The notes beneath the pieces are model-generated. The model had not been told where the DNA came from. It made no database searches and was given only the letters and a program-made list of their open reading frames with translations. A stretch of DNA of 64,000 nt from Strigamia acuminata (Eukaryota > Arthropoda > Chilopoda > Geophilomorpha > Linotaeniidae), in assembly GCA_949358305.1 (NCBI GenBank), contig OX442315.1, positions 25,384,427 through 25,448,426 of the forward strand, in the 5' to 3' direction. How positions within the stretch are numbered: position 1 is the stretch's first letter; each line of letters starts with the position of its first letter. Below are positions 31,368 to 45,000 of this stretch, one piece after another. The translations under genes and the position numbers were made by a program.

Positions 31368-32801
31368 TTAGAATTTTAAACAAGTTTTAGAATCATCGGA
31401 TGCCAAATTTTTAATCAATTCATCTTGATATTGATCGATCGAATGTGTATCTGAAGTAGACGTACAGTCAGATGAACACACATCGTCAGGTGGACACAAG
31501 TGAAAAGATCCGTGGGACTATGAATTTCCAATAATTCAAGATTACTAGAGTTGTTTGTGACGATATATTAAAAGTTTTACTTGTAAATTTATAAACGGGT
31601 ATAAGTTCTGAGCTCCCAAACCGAATATCTGGTAGACGTGAAGAATCAGAAAAGACACTAGAGCTTTCTTAGCATTCGTCTTGCAATAGATTCAAACAAA
31701 ATTAGAATATTTAACTAAATATATTTCATTATTAATATTAAACTAACTAGTTTTTTGTAATTAGTTCTGCCTTTTGCCCATTCAAATCGCTTGTAAACAA
31801 TGTAAGGGGCAAATAGTTGAGCCAATTGCTGAACGGCATTCATGTCTGGAGTTTGTCGATTTCTACAACACAACGAATGCAAAGCCACGAGTAGATGACG
31901 CAGGAGGAGGTCTACGTAATAGGAGGCGTTTTCCATTAATCTTAATACATAAAGAGAAGAAATAATCATTTATAATGAATACAGTGGCATTTATATTTCT
32001 TCAACTACTTACATTGGCAGATCATGCAGCATAAGCTGAGTCTTTGCTGCAACTGGAAAGTTACTGTCAATGCAGAGTATGTTACCTATTTCAAGCCACA
32101 AATTGTACAATTCTTTGTCCAGTAATGGCTCAGGCATGTGTTTCAGGAAACTCTAGAAACATTGTTATAAATAATAAATACAAATTTAAAAAATAAAGCC
32201 AAATAGTGTTTAATGTTTTACTCTCAAAACAAACAAAACAGTTTTGACTGAGTAGTCAGAAATGCAGAAAACCCCTCCCTCATTAAGAAGGGCTTTAATT
32301 TCCTTTTTATCAACAATTTCTTCGGCAGATAGTTCAGAATAATTCCATTCTTGAGTTTGTGGACCTACACGATATATGTACTGTAACAACCCCTGTTTCA
32401 GGAAAATAACATTTTATTACAAATTATATATCCAATTAGAACAGCTCACGTAAAGTCTTGGGTTCAAATATTGTCCAGGCGAAGCTTTTGCCAATTTTTT
32501 CCCGAAAGTGAGCCTAAATTATTATTGATTACTCTTATGTATTAAGTTAATCTGAATATGCAATACTTTAATTTTTTATCTTGAATGGAGCTTGTTTGAC
32601 GAATAAAAGGAGAAGATACTTCACAATTGTGCCTAATGTTTAACAATTGGTTCCTACATTTTATTTATATAAAATAAATTTTGTTAAACTTAACAAATTA
32701 ATAAAATAAAATAAGTGGAAAAAAAAGGAATGTTGCCTTGTTTTCTCTAACTGCACTGATTTATTCAGCTTCGCATGAACAATATTTACACTCTGCGACA
32801 T
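31368..32801 (-). CDS. RhoGAP-domain protein, subfamily unassigned
   Basis: Probable GTPase-activating protein for Rho-family G proteins. In frame across short exons the protein reads GKKLAKASPGQYLNPRLY, GLLQYIYRVGPQTQEW, LLNEGGVFCISDYSVKTVLF, SFLKHMPEPLLDKELYNLWL, LPILMENASYYVDLLLRHLL and NAVQQLAQLFAPYIVYKR. This is the RhoGAP order: the region of the arginine finger (R of IYRVGPQ is the candidate), then FLxxxPEPLL, LP..., LLxHL and LAxxFAP. A hydrophobic segment and a Ser/Asp-rich tail (SSDCTSTSDTHSID) end the protein. The start at 32801 (MSQSVNIVHAKLNKS) requires a GC-AG first intron. Resemblance to ARHGAP19- or DEPDC1-like RhoGAPs is too weak to assign. Catalytic competence is not certain because the finger region is divergent. 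Confidence 0.72.
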
Positions 32802-32885
32802 GTCTCAACGTTCGTGGTTCTATTTACTACTTTGCAACAAATTGCAATGCATTTTAATACGTTTCTATAGCGACAGCGTAAACAA
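32802..32885. promoter_or_regulatory. Very short divergent promoter, RhoGAP / CFAP263-like
   Basis: Only 84 bp separate the two start codons, so leaders and core promoters must overlap. The sequence shows no TATA element. Confidence 0.5.
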
Positions 32886-34047
32886 ATGGCGCAGTTACTA
32901 GCGCCTGACAGCAAGTTGAATTGCTATGGTAATGAGCTTAGCAGTGAAGTGGATCACTCGAAATTCAGTGATGAGCAGTTAAGGAGTTTGATTAAAGAAA
33001 TGAGGTAATTGTAAATATTTAAATTTAGCGAATTTGAAAATGTAATGTAATTATGTAATCTTATAATTTTTTTTATAACAGTAAGTCGAAAAATATGATT
33101 CTTATAGAAAACAAGATTTTAGAAAAATGCGTTGAAAATTGTGCGTATGATATTTCTCAACCTGGAACAGCGAAGCAATCGGTGTCTGCATACAAAGATG
33201 ATGATGGCTACGGGTTTGACAGATCAAGACGAAGGTCCACACGAACTTCAACTTGTACTTCAATGACAGGAACAAATTCAGACGTATTTAAATCATTGAG
33301 TTCTGAGAAGAAATGTGAAATCGCTGCGATAAGCGTAGGAATTTTACAGAAAGAAATTCGAATGATGCGTGGACAGAAAGAAAAGGAAATAAATCAAATT
33401 GAAGTACCTAACAAGTTTTGCGTAAAATAAGTTTTTTTTTTTAATGTAAAATTTATCTACAGATTCAACTGGAAGAGATTGATGTGAGAAATAATGATAT
33501 AATTAATGAAATGACCATTTTCTGTAAGTTAATAGTGGATGACGGAATTCACCCGATTTGTGGTTTCATTCGAAGTGAAAAAGTCGATCAATATTTCACC
33601 AAAATCTTAAAAATGAAGGTTTGTTCGATAATCGTTTCTTAAATGATTTTTTTTATTACCATATTTGTAATTAGGATTTACAGATTGAAAGATGCAGATT
33701 AAGAATCATGACTTTAAAAAATGTGTTTAAAAGATTGAAGAAAAAATTGAAGGACGATGATTTAAACCCAACGTATCCATTTGAATACGAATTACTTAGA
33801 ATAGAAAATGCAGAATTAAAAGCAAGATTCGAAGAAATTGAACTCGAACTTGCCAAAGTGAAAGAGGATTTCCATACAATTCTTGAAGATCTAAGAAAAA
33901 ATGAAGTAATCGCAACTGATTTAATAAAATCATTAAATTATTGAGTAATTAAAACGATATTTTCAGTATCAAGCGAAGAAAATCAAGAAAATTTTTGAAA
34001 GAAACCAAAGAACATCGAATAAACTCAGCAAATCACATCAATACTAA
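32886..34047 (+). CDS. Coiled-coil protein of the CFAP263 (CCDC113) type
   Basis: Exons 32886-33004, 33082-33403, 33463-33618, 33675-33905 and 33967-34047 join in frame to 302 aa. It is highly charged and mostly helical. The C-terminal half matches the order of CCDC113: a KVDQYFTKILKMKDLQIER-like segment, a KNVFKRLKKKLKDDD-like segment, then LLRIENAELKARFEEIELEL. In this family the last stretch is LKIENAQFLETIDARNQEL. CCDC113 works with CCDC96 at cilia and axonemes. Unlike the human protein, the coiled coil stops soon after this motif and ends NKLSKSHQY, so it is shorter at the C-terminus. If the last 61-nt intron were retained, a stop 13 codons on would give a slightly different end. Ciliary function is inferred. 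Confidence 0.65.
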
Positions 34048-36076
34048 TCATTTTAAATTTTCTGCATCGATCAAGTGACCTGTAATAAAATTAAAGCCAT
34101 CTAGTAATGTATTTTGCAATCATTGATGTTAACCTAATTGGAAAATGTGTTGTGAGCGATAGGACAATAAAGTACGCAGTTTTTGACACACTGTATTACG
34201 CATATTTATTGAATCTAGTTTCATTTTTAAAAAAATCAAAGGAAATAATTATAAGAATGATAAATGAAATCAAACTGTTTTGTTAGACGTGTAAAACTGT
34301 CACACAAGTGTAGTGTTTGCAAATTCAGTGGATTCTTTTACTGTTATAATGCACCCACCTACAATTTCAGATTTCGCTTTCCTATAAAAATATTATTAAA
34401 AACCTTCAATTCTAAACCTAAAAGGGTTAAGCCTAAATTAAATCCACTGCCGTACAATAAATTTGGTTTTCACATTTTTTTCTCATTAAACTATTGCATT
34501 TTAGTATTTTACCTTATGTACATTTTTTTTTGTTTTATCTACAGACGTTTGAGCCTTATAATATAATCACCAGTTAAAAAACAGATAAAACTGAAGCTAA
34601 AAAACGGAAATAAAAATAGGGTTAAGTGTTTTCGCGGAACAAAAATCAAAAATATTCACAACCTTTTTTTCTCTCTTATTTTTACGTTCACAGACTGAAA
34701 TCGATTATCACTTTTTGGAAGACAAAAAATAAAAATCAAGAAAAATAAAAATATCTCAACTTTTTAAACCGGGACGCAATATTTATATCTGGTACTAACA
34801 GTAACCATTTTGTTTTTCTTTAAATAAAGGCTATAAATATAGCCCACATAAGTATATATTTAAATACTGTCAATAATCTTATAGTAAATTGTCTCAATTG
34901 CACTTTTTCAATAATCTTTTTTTCAGTTTTTTGTATATATTTTCTTTCTTCATTTATTTAAACGAAAAACAAAAAAAAAAACAATAAAAAAATGAATAAA
35001 ATCTAGAAAATGAACCAAGAATTTTTTTCTTCACTATATGAACATAATTTATTTCTAGCATTAAACAAACAAGATGGTTACCAAATTTGTCATAAAATTC
35101 ACAACTGAACATCACTAAAGAACGATTTAAAGTTAAAACAAAGAAAAAGTTATAAAACCCCATCAAACAATCCTGAGAGACCTAGCAAAAGAGTAAAATT
35201 AATTATGATTTTTTTTTAAAAAAATTTTTCCTCAAATTAATAATAGTTATTATTATTTTTGTATTATTTTTTTTCACTAAGCTGCCATGGCACATGTGGG
35301 AGAAATTTTCTTTCAACTTGGTCCAAAAATGTCAAACTTTTATCAACCCCTATTTCCTGAGGACACTTCCTGGAAAATATTTTGCTCCCGCATCTCATCA
35401 CATATTGCCTCAAAAGTAATGATTAAACAACTGCAGATAACAATAATTCTAATAAAACAAAAACGAAAATCCAAAATACTAAGTAGTTATTTGAAAAAAT
35501 AATAAGTATTTTTTTTACGTACAATATTTAATTCTCACTCTGAATTCTAATTCAGTTTTATCACTGCCATTAAGCCAAAAAATAAAATTCCTACACAAAC
35601 TTCTGTGTTTTTGTAGCCAACTGTTTAAACACAGTTGCAAACAAATAAGAATTAATTCATAATTCGTCCTAAACAACAAATTAAAGAAAAAAAGAAGAGA
35701 AAAAAAACAAAACAAAAAAGCTTAGGTATGTACATAAGTTGATATTTTTGTCGTCGTGTTATACGTATTTATATATTTATATATTGGTACGTCTAAAATG
35801 TACTGTGTGAATATGTTGTTACACTCTCAATAACTAATTTTTTTTTGTATTTTTTTTGTATTTTTTTTTTCTTTTTGTAAGCAACTTTCGTTCTAAAAGC
35901 AGCTGTAACTGCAAATAAATATTAAAAACAGTCTTCAAATAGTTTCTCCTTTGACAAATCTCGTGTGCAGAATTATTTCTTCCGACTTATTAAACTCTTT
36001 GCCCAGCTGGTCCATTCTTTCCAGAAACAGTGAGCACCAAGCCGTGTTCTTCTCCCTCCATAGACCGTGGAGGCCC
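34048..36076. other. Intergenic, AT-rich convergent 3' region
   Basis: Two kilobases between the CFAP263-like stop and the SLC6A15/17-like stop, very rich in A and T runs. AATAAA-like signals are numerous and cannot be assigned. Open frames up to 100 codons on both strands are low-complexity (Phe/Ile/Lys) and match nothing. Much of it is probably the long 3' UTR of the - strand transporter. Confidence 0.55.
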
Positions 36077-39000
36077 TCAGGGGCGTGAAAAGTTACGGAT
36101 AGGAATTTGTAGCGTTGATTCTCCCAATCCCGACTCTTCGAAATCTCCCATGGGTGGATCCGTATCAATATCACGATAATCGAGATCCTCCATATTTTCC
36201 ATCATGCCAGTAGTCGAAATTGTTGTTTCGATTCGCTTGATGGACACGTGTTGACTGTCATCCTTCTGGCATTTAAAGAGTCGCGTCAAAAATACAATAA
36301 CGATTGGAATCAAGCTGCTTATCGACAGGAGGACGCAGATTGCTCCTACCCAACTTGGATAATGAACTTCTTCAGTTTCGCCCTGTAATTATTCAATTAA
36401 AAACTAAGTCAGGATTATTATGAATCTCATCGATGCATTTTAAATTGCAATTTGCTTTCTTCTCATTCAAGTCGAATCATTAAATCAATTGTATAGCGAC
36501 ACTAATGTTAGAAAAGTACTTAAACGACCTCGACTGACCTTGTGAGCATCCCATGCTGCATATTTGGGGGGATTCTTAATTTTAGAAATCAAGCTGCTCA
36601 CGAATACAACAAACATTATCAAAGGACTAACAAAACGCCACAAAATCTGCCAAACTATGTTTGGCCGGTCGCCAACCATATCTTCGATGTCATCGCAAAA
36701 TCTGCCATTAAAAAGAGTAAAATCAATACCGAAAGAAAATCACGCCACCGGTCTTTCTCTGTTAAAGCCAGCTTACTTTCTACAGCCGTACACATAAATG
36801 ACACCGATCGTTTCGAAGAACGCAATCATAAGTAAGCCCATGGATCCAGCGTAGGTGTCAAACACAGTCACCCAATATTCACCAGCTCCGGTGCAGAAAA
36901 TTAAACCAATTAAGAACGAAATAACACATATGACACCTGTTTAAACACATAAAAAGGTTAATTAATTGAATTGAATCAATTTTACGGCGCGAACTTACCG
37001 GAAACTACTTCCTTTCTGACTCTAGAGATGAGATTCATGTCAAAAATGTTGCCGACGACTCCTTCAAGAGTGCCAAACATACTGCCAAGGCCCAGTGTTA
37101 ACAGCATCATGAAGAAAATGATAGACCAAAATGGAGCGCCGGGAAATTCAACGATGGCTTGTGTAAAAACAATAAAAGCTAGTCCGGTTCCTTCTGCAGC
37201 CTAGGTAAAATGGAAAACAAAATTAATTCAAAGTCAATAATGGTTTTAAATACCGTAGTTACCTGATTGAGCAATGCCTGCAAGTCACATTCACCCAGTC
37301 CATAAATAGTGGAATTTTCCATTTTAGAAACGATATCGTGGTAATCTTCGTGGGTCATATTAGCTGTGGTATACGTATACTTGTACTCGTCGAACGTTAG
37401 TAAATGTTCAATGTTTCTAAAGAGAAAGAAATAACAATTTTAAAATTTGCTACTACATTTTGCTCGACTTTCGTTACTTGTCAATGCACTTGTCGAAATT
37501 CATTGTAGCCTTAAAGCCCAGTACAGCAAAGACAACCAAACAAGAGAGCACAGAGGTTAAAGAATTAACTATTGAGACGACGATCACGTCGCGTTTGCAG
37601 TCGTTTTTCGGCGGATTGTAACTCGAAAATGATATCAAAGAACCAAATGCTAAACCCAATGAGTAAAAAACTTGAGTTGCTGCATCAAGCCACACCCCAG
37701 CATCAAATAACCGCTCCATCTATGTGAAAAACAATAAAATCAACATATTAAATACAGTTCTAGAAGTTGATTGTTCAATTTTAAGGTCGAAAATGGAAAA
37801 ATCTTAATTTTTCATATTTAATTTTTTTTCTCAAAGCCTTTAAAAAAATGTTCAAAAAAGATTTATTTTATTTATTCATTTATTTTCGTTAAATTTAAAT
37901 ATTTTTCTGTTTGTTACGAGTAATTAGTCGTCAAACATGTGCTTGTTCGCACGTGCGCAAGTTGTTGCCAACTAGCAATCCAAAACCAGATACTCTGCGG
38001 ATGATGCCAGGCGCATCGATTGCCAAGTTAGTCATGTGACGTGCTTTGCGGGTGTTTTTCCATGACATCACCGATCACACCCACCCTGGCGTAACTCACC
38101 GAGCACCACTCGTACTGCGCATATAATTGGAATGCAAAAAAACTTTTCTCAGGAATTTATAGCTTGAGAAAGGTATTAAATTACCAATTGTTTTATTAAA
38201 GTGAATTTTAGCAATTTTAAAAAAAATTAAAAATGCAAATTGTTCTCGATTATAAATAAATCAGCTAACTCTTGAGTAAAAATAAATCATAATTAAAAGG
38301 TGTAATTTTTATCTACAACACTAGCCAGGCAGGAAGTTTGCCAAAATGGCTCCTATTTGTGCCCATCAAAACCCACAAATTGAAAGCAAAATCACTAAAT
38401 GACTCGTAACAATTTGCACACTGCCGCCATTTTAGCCATTCATTACCACTATCAGTGGGTAAAATGAAAAAAAATTTAATTCAATCTTTTCTAAACAGCC
38501 TCCATTTACACTTAAAGGTAACATTTATTGGAAAATAATTTCAAAATTAAGCACTAGGTGGATTGATATGAAAAATATTTGACATTATTAAAAATGTATA
38601 AGGACCTGAAGGGATTGATGAAAAATTAAAATTTAAGCTTGATTTTTTTTGCTGGAAATAGAGTCTGACACATGAAAAATACATTTCCATACCTTTGGAG
38701 TGAACATGTGAATGATTCCAACATCAGATCCTTTCAAGGTTATGGCTCGTCCAAAGAAAATGATCAGGACAACGTAAGGGAATGTTGCAGTGAAATAAAC
38801 AACCTACAATAAAATCAAAAATAATTAATTCCAAAATCAATTTTTTATTTCATATTTGATTTAAAAATAATCGATGCAAACGACGGAAGTTATTTTAAGA
38901 CTTGGGCAATCGCGCAACAATTATATCATAGATAAACAAAGAAAATGTTGGTCTAGTAATAAGATAATGATATAATATCAGTGAATGAGTTTGTTTACTG

Positions 39001-42000
39001 CGAGTACTGCATTATTTGTTCTGTCTTGCAGGCCGCTCTTAATTGATTTTAGGAAAAATGAATTTTCGATTTATTTATGTGCAACTGCGTACTCATGTCT
39101 TGCTTAAAGTCGACGTGTACTTTCATTTCCAATCGATATCATTATTGCTAAATTTATACCATTAATTTGTTTTACCCAACGTCCAATACATTAAACACAA
39201 TAAAAAAAAACTTGAATCCATTCTTTAATATTTATCTAACAAAGCATAAACGTAATAGGAGTAAAATGGCCCAGAACAAACCGGCCCTCGCTAGGCATAT
39301 TAACATTTACGTTCCTTGTTCAACAAGAAACAAACAAAACAAAACAAAACAAAAAACACCTGATCCTACAGCTTTTTTCTTCTTTTTAATATGAGATGGT
39401 GTAAATGAATTTTGAAATTACGTCGCAGCAAGCAAGCATCAAATACTCGAGTATAATTAGATATGAAGTGCATCATTCTGTACACCTGTCAGTTAACAAA
39501 CAACACTCAAGGACATGATATCAATATTTCCGCCGGACACTAGTACTGAACAATAACCTATTAATTTGCTGACACAATGGCAATAATGAACATTTATTAC
39601 AAACCAATATAATATTGCAAATGTGTGAACAGCAGGTTTTGCTGCCCTTGACTGACTGAGCTTCACTGCGTGACAGTGTGTTGAAAAACTTCATAAATAT
39701 GTGAAAATAATTGAATATTTCCGTGTTTTTTTATTTTTATTTTATTTTTTTATATTTTTTTTGAATGGAAATTATTAATTTTACGATACCACATTTTTAT
39801 CTGAATGGAATTTTTGTAGGGCTCGTTTTAAACGTGATATTTAATCCCCATCCGAATGAACTCTGCACGTTGATCTGAATCGTAATTTTAAATGCATTTG
39901 AAAGTGGCGAAATATAAACCAAAATTGTTTTATCAATTTTCTGATAAAAATTTTAAATAAATATCAAGGTCTTTGTCACGAACATCTCGTTAATTAAACA
40001 GTATTAAATTTCAGATAAAATTTTTAAATAAAAAAAACTCATTTCCATACATCAGTAATCAAAGACCGGGGAAAAACCAAAATTTCGAGAAATGTTTCAT
40101 TTTTCGAACAAAATTTATGTGAAATATAAAAAAAAATAAAAACCCCAAAAATCTTTTTTTTTCCACGTTTTTCATTTGGCCCCACAATAAATGGGATTTG
40201 ATCACATCACACACGGGCATCATTCAAAACGAATGACGCCGCCATTTTTGCCCCCTGCTTCAAAGTGCGATCAAAGTGAATGTACGGTCGACTTTTTTAT
40301 GATTTTTTTCTAGAGATATATCTAGCAATAAAACAAGAACGTATTTCTGAAGTTTTAAAAATCTACAAGTAAGAAATGAAATGCGCACTTGTTATTCAAA
40401 ATAGGAACGGCTGATCACTTGTGCCTCTTAAACATTGAGCTTGGACAGTTCTTGGATGGGTGACTTGTCTGATTAAGATACTTTTTTCTATAGCATGAAA
40501 AGCCACCCGCCTTTAACCGGATTTTCTGTAATTTTCCCAGTTCGTAATTTAATTGTATTAAATCTCCAAGCCAAAAATTATCCAACACAACAACTATTTC
40601 GAAATTTAAAACAAATTTAAAGAGCAATTACCTTTCCAGATGACTGAATTCCTCTCATCATGCATAAATACGTAATAATCCAAGCTGCGAGAAGACTGAC
40701 AACCATCCACCATTTTAATCCGCCACTTTCATCAATAGATGGAGATATATCAATAGCTTTCCGATACCAAAAATAAGCAGTAGCTGAGCTTTTATCGCAT
40801 TCTTCTACCTGCAAAGAAAATTTAAAAGAAAAATATTATTCCCAATTTCGTATACAAATATTTTATATTTACCTCAGTACCATTGACAGTTAGGGGACAT
40901 TCAGCCCAGGGTAACGTTCCTTGAAATGAATTGAAAAAATAGTATAGACACCAAGCGATAATAGTGTTGTAATATAGTCCAACGAGAAAAGAGATGACTG
41001 TGCTGCCTATTCCTATGCCGCCAATCCATGGATGTATTTTTTGCCAAACGCCTATACTTCCTAGTCGCAGTTTCTGACCAATGCCCAATTCAATAAGGAA
41101 AACTGGAACGCCTTCAAGTACCAACATGATGAAATATGGTATTAAGAATGCACCTGGAAAGATACAAAGCAAACTAATCGTTTTTATAAATGTAAGGTTT
41201 AAAAATTTGTAAATAAAATATATACACATTTTACTTATCGCGTGTTAACGACTCATTAACTTTGAATTAACAAGTAAGTGTGATTCTAGTCGACAACAGA
41301 CACGTATACACAATTAAAATTAAGTGACAAATTATTAAATTGTATAGTTAATCAATGGAAAGACTTGTGAATTATTTACTTTCATTTATTTTATTTTTTA
41401 TCACTACCTCAATACTTTAAAAATAACTAAACCTTTAATTTTTTTGATGCTCGATATGTCACCTCATTTCTATCGCGCGGAAGTTTATCGAATTTTTATC
41501 GAGCCAAAATAATTCTGCAAGTGCATCATACAGATCAGGCCACGCTCTATTGCTAAAAATAACCAATTGGCATAATCGTGTGTTAAAATAATATAAAAAG
41601 CTTTTAGATGTGAAGATTTTGCAGTTCAAGCAAAAAATCAACTCAAAAAAGATGTCATCCGTTATATTTCGTTATACAAACATGAGATACCATGCATCTG
41701 GTCTGTAAAATTACCGTTTTTAAGGTTAAAAGTGTTATTTCGTTTAAACACCTTGCACAGAAGAGAAAGAGAAAGAGAAAAAAAAAAGAGAGAAAAAATG
41801 AGTTTAAACCTTAAACCTGCCATGAAACCTCTCATTGTAAATCGATATCAATTTTTTTTTGTAAAAATTAAATTAAAATGAAACCTCACAAGTAACAGGT
41901 TCTACCACCGATTCTACCTTTAATAATTTGCAGTTATATGTTTAAAATACATAATTAAGTTTCGCCAACTTGTTTGTTTCAGTAACAACAGCAACAACAA

Positions 42001-45000
42001 CAACAACACAATTCGGAAAAGTAAGAAAAAAAGAAAAAAAAGAAATGTCTTCTTTAAAAAACAATTCATAACATTTATATTGACTGAAAAACGCCCACCT
42101 CCCACGTGTGGACAAAAAATAGAAATAAAAACGAGTTTTTAAAGTAACTGTTACGAAACGCACTGAGTTTCAAAATGTATATAATCTTTTATTAAGAGTA
42201 TAATCTAAAATTAAATCTCAATTTTTTTGAGAATGTCGACACCTACTTTTAAACTTTTGGTAATGGAAAATATCAGCATAAAAACATGAGCTTTGAAAAC
42301 CCGTTTGCTAATTTAAAAAAAAAAAATTTAAAAAAATCTCAGCTTATTTCCAATGAAGATCACGTTGACTTTATTTATACATTTAAATATTACCCAAAAA
42401 AAAAAACTACATTCCTAAAATATCTATCAAACAAACATTCACCTTCAAATTCTGCTTTTTAATATTCGTTTCCATAGAGCTTACAAATTCTGGTCCGGAA
42501 TTCATTTTTCGGAAATATTTAGTCGTTCAATAACAACAACAAGTAGCTAAACATCAAAATTCCATTGTATTTTTCTTATTTTTCAATTTTATTTTTTAAT
42601 AAACTTCAATTTCTCAAAATTAAACCTCTTCCAGTTACTCCGGAAGTTGGCTTTTAGGCTTGGCAAAACAGCAAAACCGATTGATTATTCATTTTTAAAC
42701 GACCAATAACTTATTCTAAAAATAAAAACTTCTAGTAAAAATAAGCATTAGCTGTTATGCAGGTCGAAATGATGAAATATTTCAAACTGTCAAAACAGAT
42801 AGACAATTTTGTCTTCTGAATGGATGTTTTCCTCACGTCATACCTGCGATCATTAAATCGGATCATGTTATCCTCAGGTTGCAATTGCAGTTCATGGCAA
42901 ACAAGATTTAACCCATAAAAACGAATTCAAAACAAATCGGAGACCTGGATTGATCTGCCCAGATAATAACGAGCACAAATCGTTCCGTAATCGTTCTTAA
43001 TATGATATGACGTAACAAAAAGTGACTGCAGCACAGCAAGGTGTACCTCGAAAAGAAAATCTCAAATTGACTCACTAATAAGAATCAATTGCATGAATTA
43101 AAGCTTCACAGACATTCAATGAGGCTATTCAACCATTTCGATTGATTCAATTAAGGCGATTTATTCCAATTTAAATTTTTTAAAGATCAGTTAACTCACT
43201 TGTCAGTACCAAAGCGGTGCCAATTATTTTACATTATTTTTATTGTCTCTTAATGGAAAGATCATCAAAATAATAACCATAATTCCAATAAATACATGTA
43301 TAGACAGACAGACAAGTGATTTTATTCCTCGGAAAAAAAAATTCACTTTTTATAATTAGCATATTCGAATACTTGAAAGGTCAAAAACCAGTTATCTCGT
43401 TAAAAAGAAAAAGAAAAAAAAACATATCCAAAATTTTCAGAGCAAGGCCGTTTCACTCATCGGTCAAAATAATTAAGACAAAAAAAAGAAATCAGGACAA
43501 GAATCGGGTTTCATTTGCCAATTTAAAGAAATAAGGTCTTATCACTTTGCAAGTCAGACAAAATCCAATGATACGGATCCATTTTCGTGATCTAAAAATC
43601 CATATGATGTCAAAAAATCAATATTCGAGCGTTTTAACACATTTTTAATGCGAAACTAACAACTGTCATTAAATTTAAAGAGATATTTTGTCTTAAAAAT
43701 GTATAAGCACAAACAGCATCTACTCTAGAAGGTGTTTCTTAAATTAGCAGAATATCTTTTGGCCTGTGGATTCAAACCAAGACAACTAATGAGATGGGGA
43801 AAAAAGTGGCAATATGCCAAATACCATAACTAAGTCTGCATTCTTGACACAAATCCAGCAATGCCAAAACAGTGCTGCACAACAGCACTAAAGCAAACAA
43901 ATCTTGAACTTAACTCGCACGATTATCTACCCATTATTGATTTGCTTTCTATTTTTATCATCCAATTCCAAACGTTTGGTTATTTAAATTACACCCAACA
44001 ATAAATTTCATTTTTATTAACATGTTAAATGATAACCGAAACCTTCACTCTGCAGAGATATACGAAACTTGCGCGTAAATGACGCACACAACAGTTTGGC
44101 CATCAATTTCTTTGGCGCTCCTGTTACAATTACCCACATCAGAGTCGAGTTGACGTCATTTCATTCGAGGGGACGTCTACCCGAGTGTTTACAAAATTTA
44201 ATCGATATATTCTCTATGCGCGTCATGTCGCAATGACATCATTGTTCGCGTCACAACCCCAAACAAGCCGATCATGCAACAAATGCAAACGATTACGTAG
44301 CGCAGCAAATTGCGCCATAGCACCAACTGTTAAATACCACAACACTGCTGGAAATGAATGATGCTTAACTAGCCAGACAAAACAAATACGAATATGGCCA
44401 ATGTTTACCCCAAATTCAAACTCGAATGTTAAAAATTTAAATAAACAAAAAGATAATTGGATTTTTTTAAATATTTATTTCTCAAATTTCTTAATGTTTT
44501 AGCCACACCTTCAGGAGTATAAGCTGGTCGTAAAATGAGTTGACATTTTGGGCTGCAACCGGCTTAAATTATTGATGCAGAGATAAAGAATTTTTAAAAC
44601 AAGTTGGAATTTCCCCAAAATATAATGTCTGATATGGTTTAAAAGCACAGGTTAAGTGACACACACTCAAAATAATAAAGGGCTCTCATTTTCAACCAAA
44701 ATACTTTACTGAGAATGAGGTCAGTCATCGTCGTGGTGCGCAAATTGACATTCGCGAAAACGTTCGTGAGGATTTAATCGATTTAATTCATTGCAAAGTC
44801 AATGTATTTTTGATTAATCAATGGAATAGTTATAAAAAAACCGTTCCAGCAATAAATATTTAAAGAAAAAAAATCCTTTTGTCATGTAAATGGGAAAAAT
44901 TATGGTTTGTCATTGTCAACTCAATTGGGAATTTAAATTTGTGAAAAAAGTGTCTGGAAGGAAATTGTCCGCAATGAATCAGCTCCATAAACAAAACAAA

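Noticed and set aside
34264-34566. 100-codon + strand open frame
   Set aside because: Low-complexity Phe/Ile/Lys composition in AT-rich DNA, no splice context and no similarity recognised.
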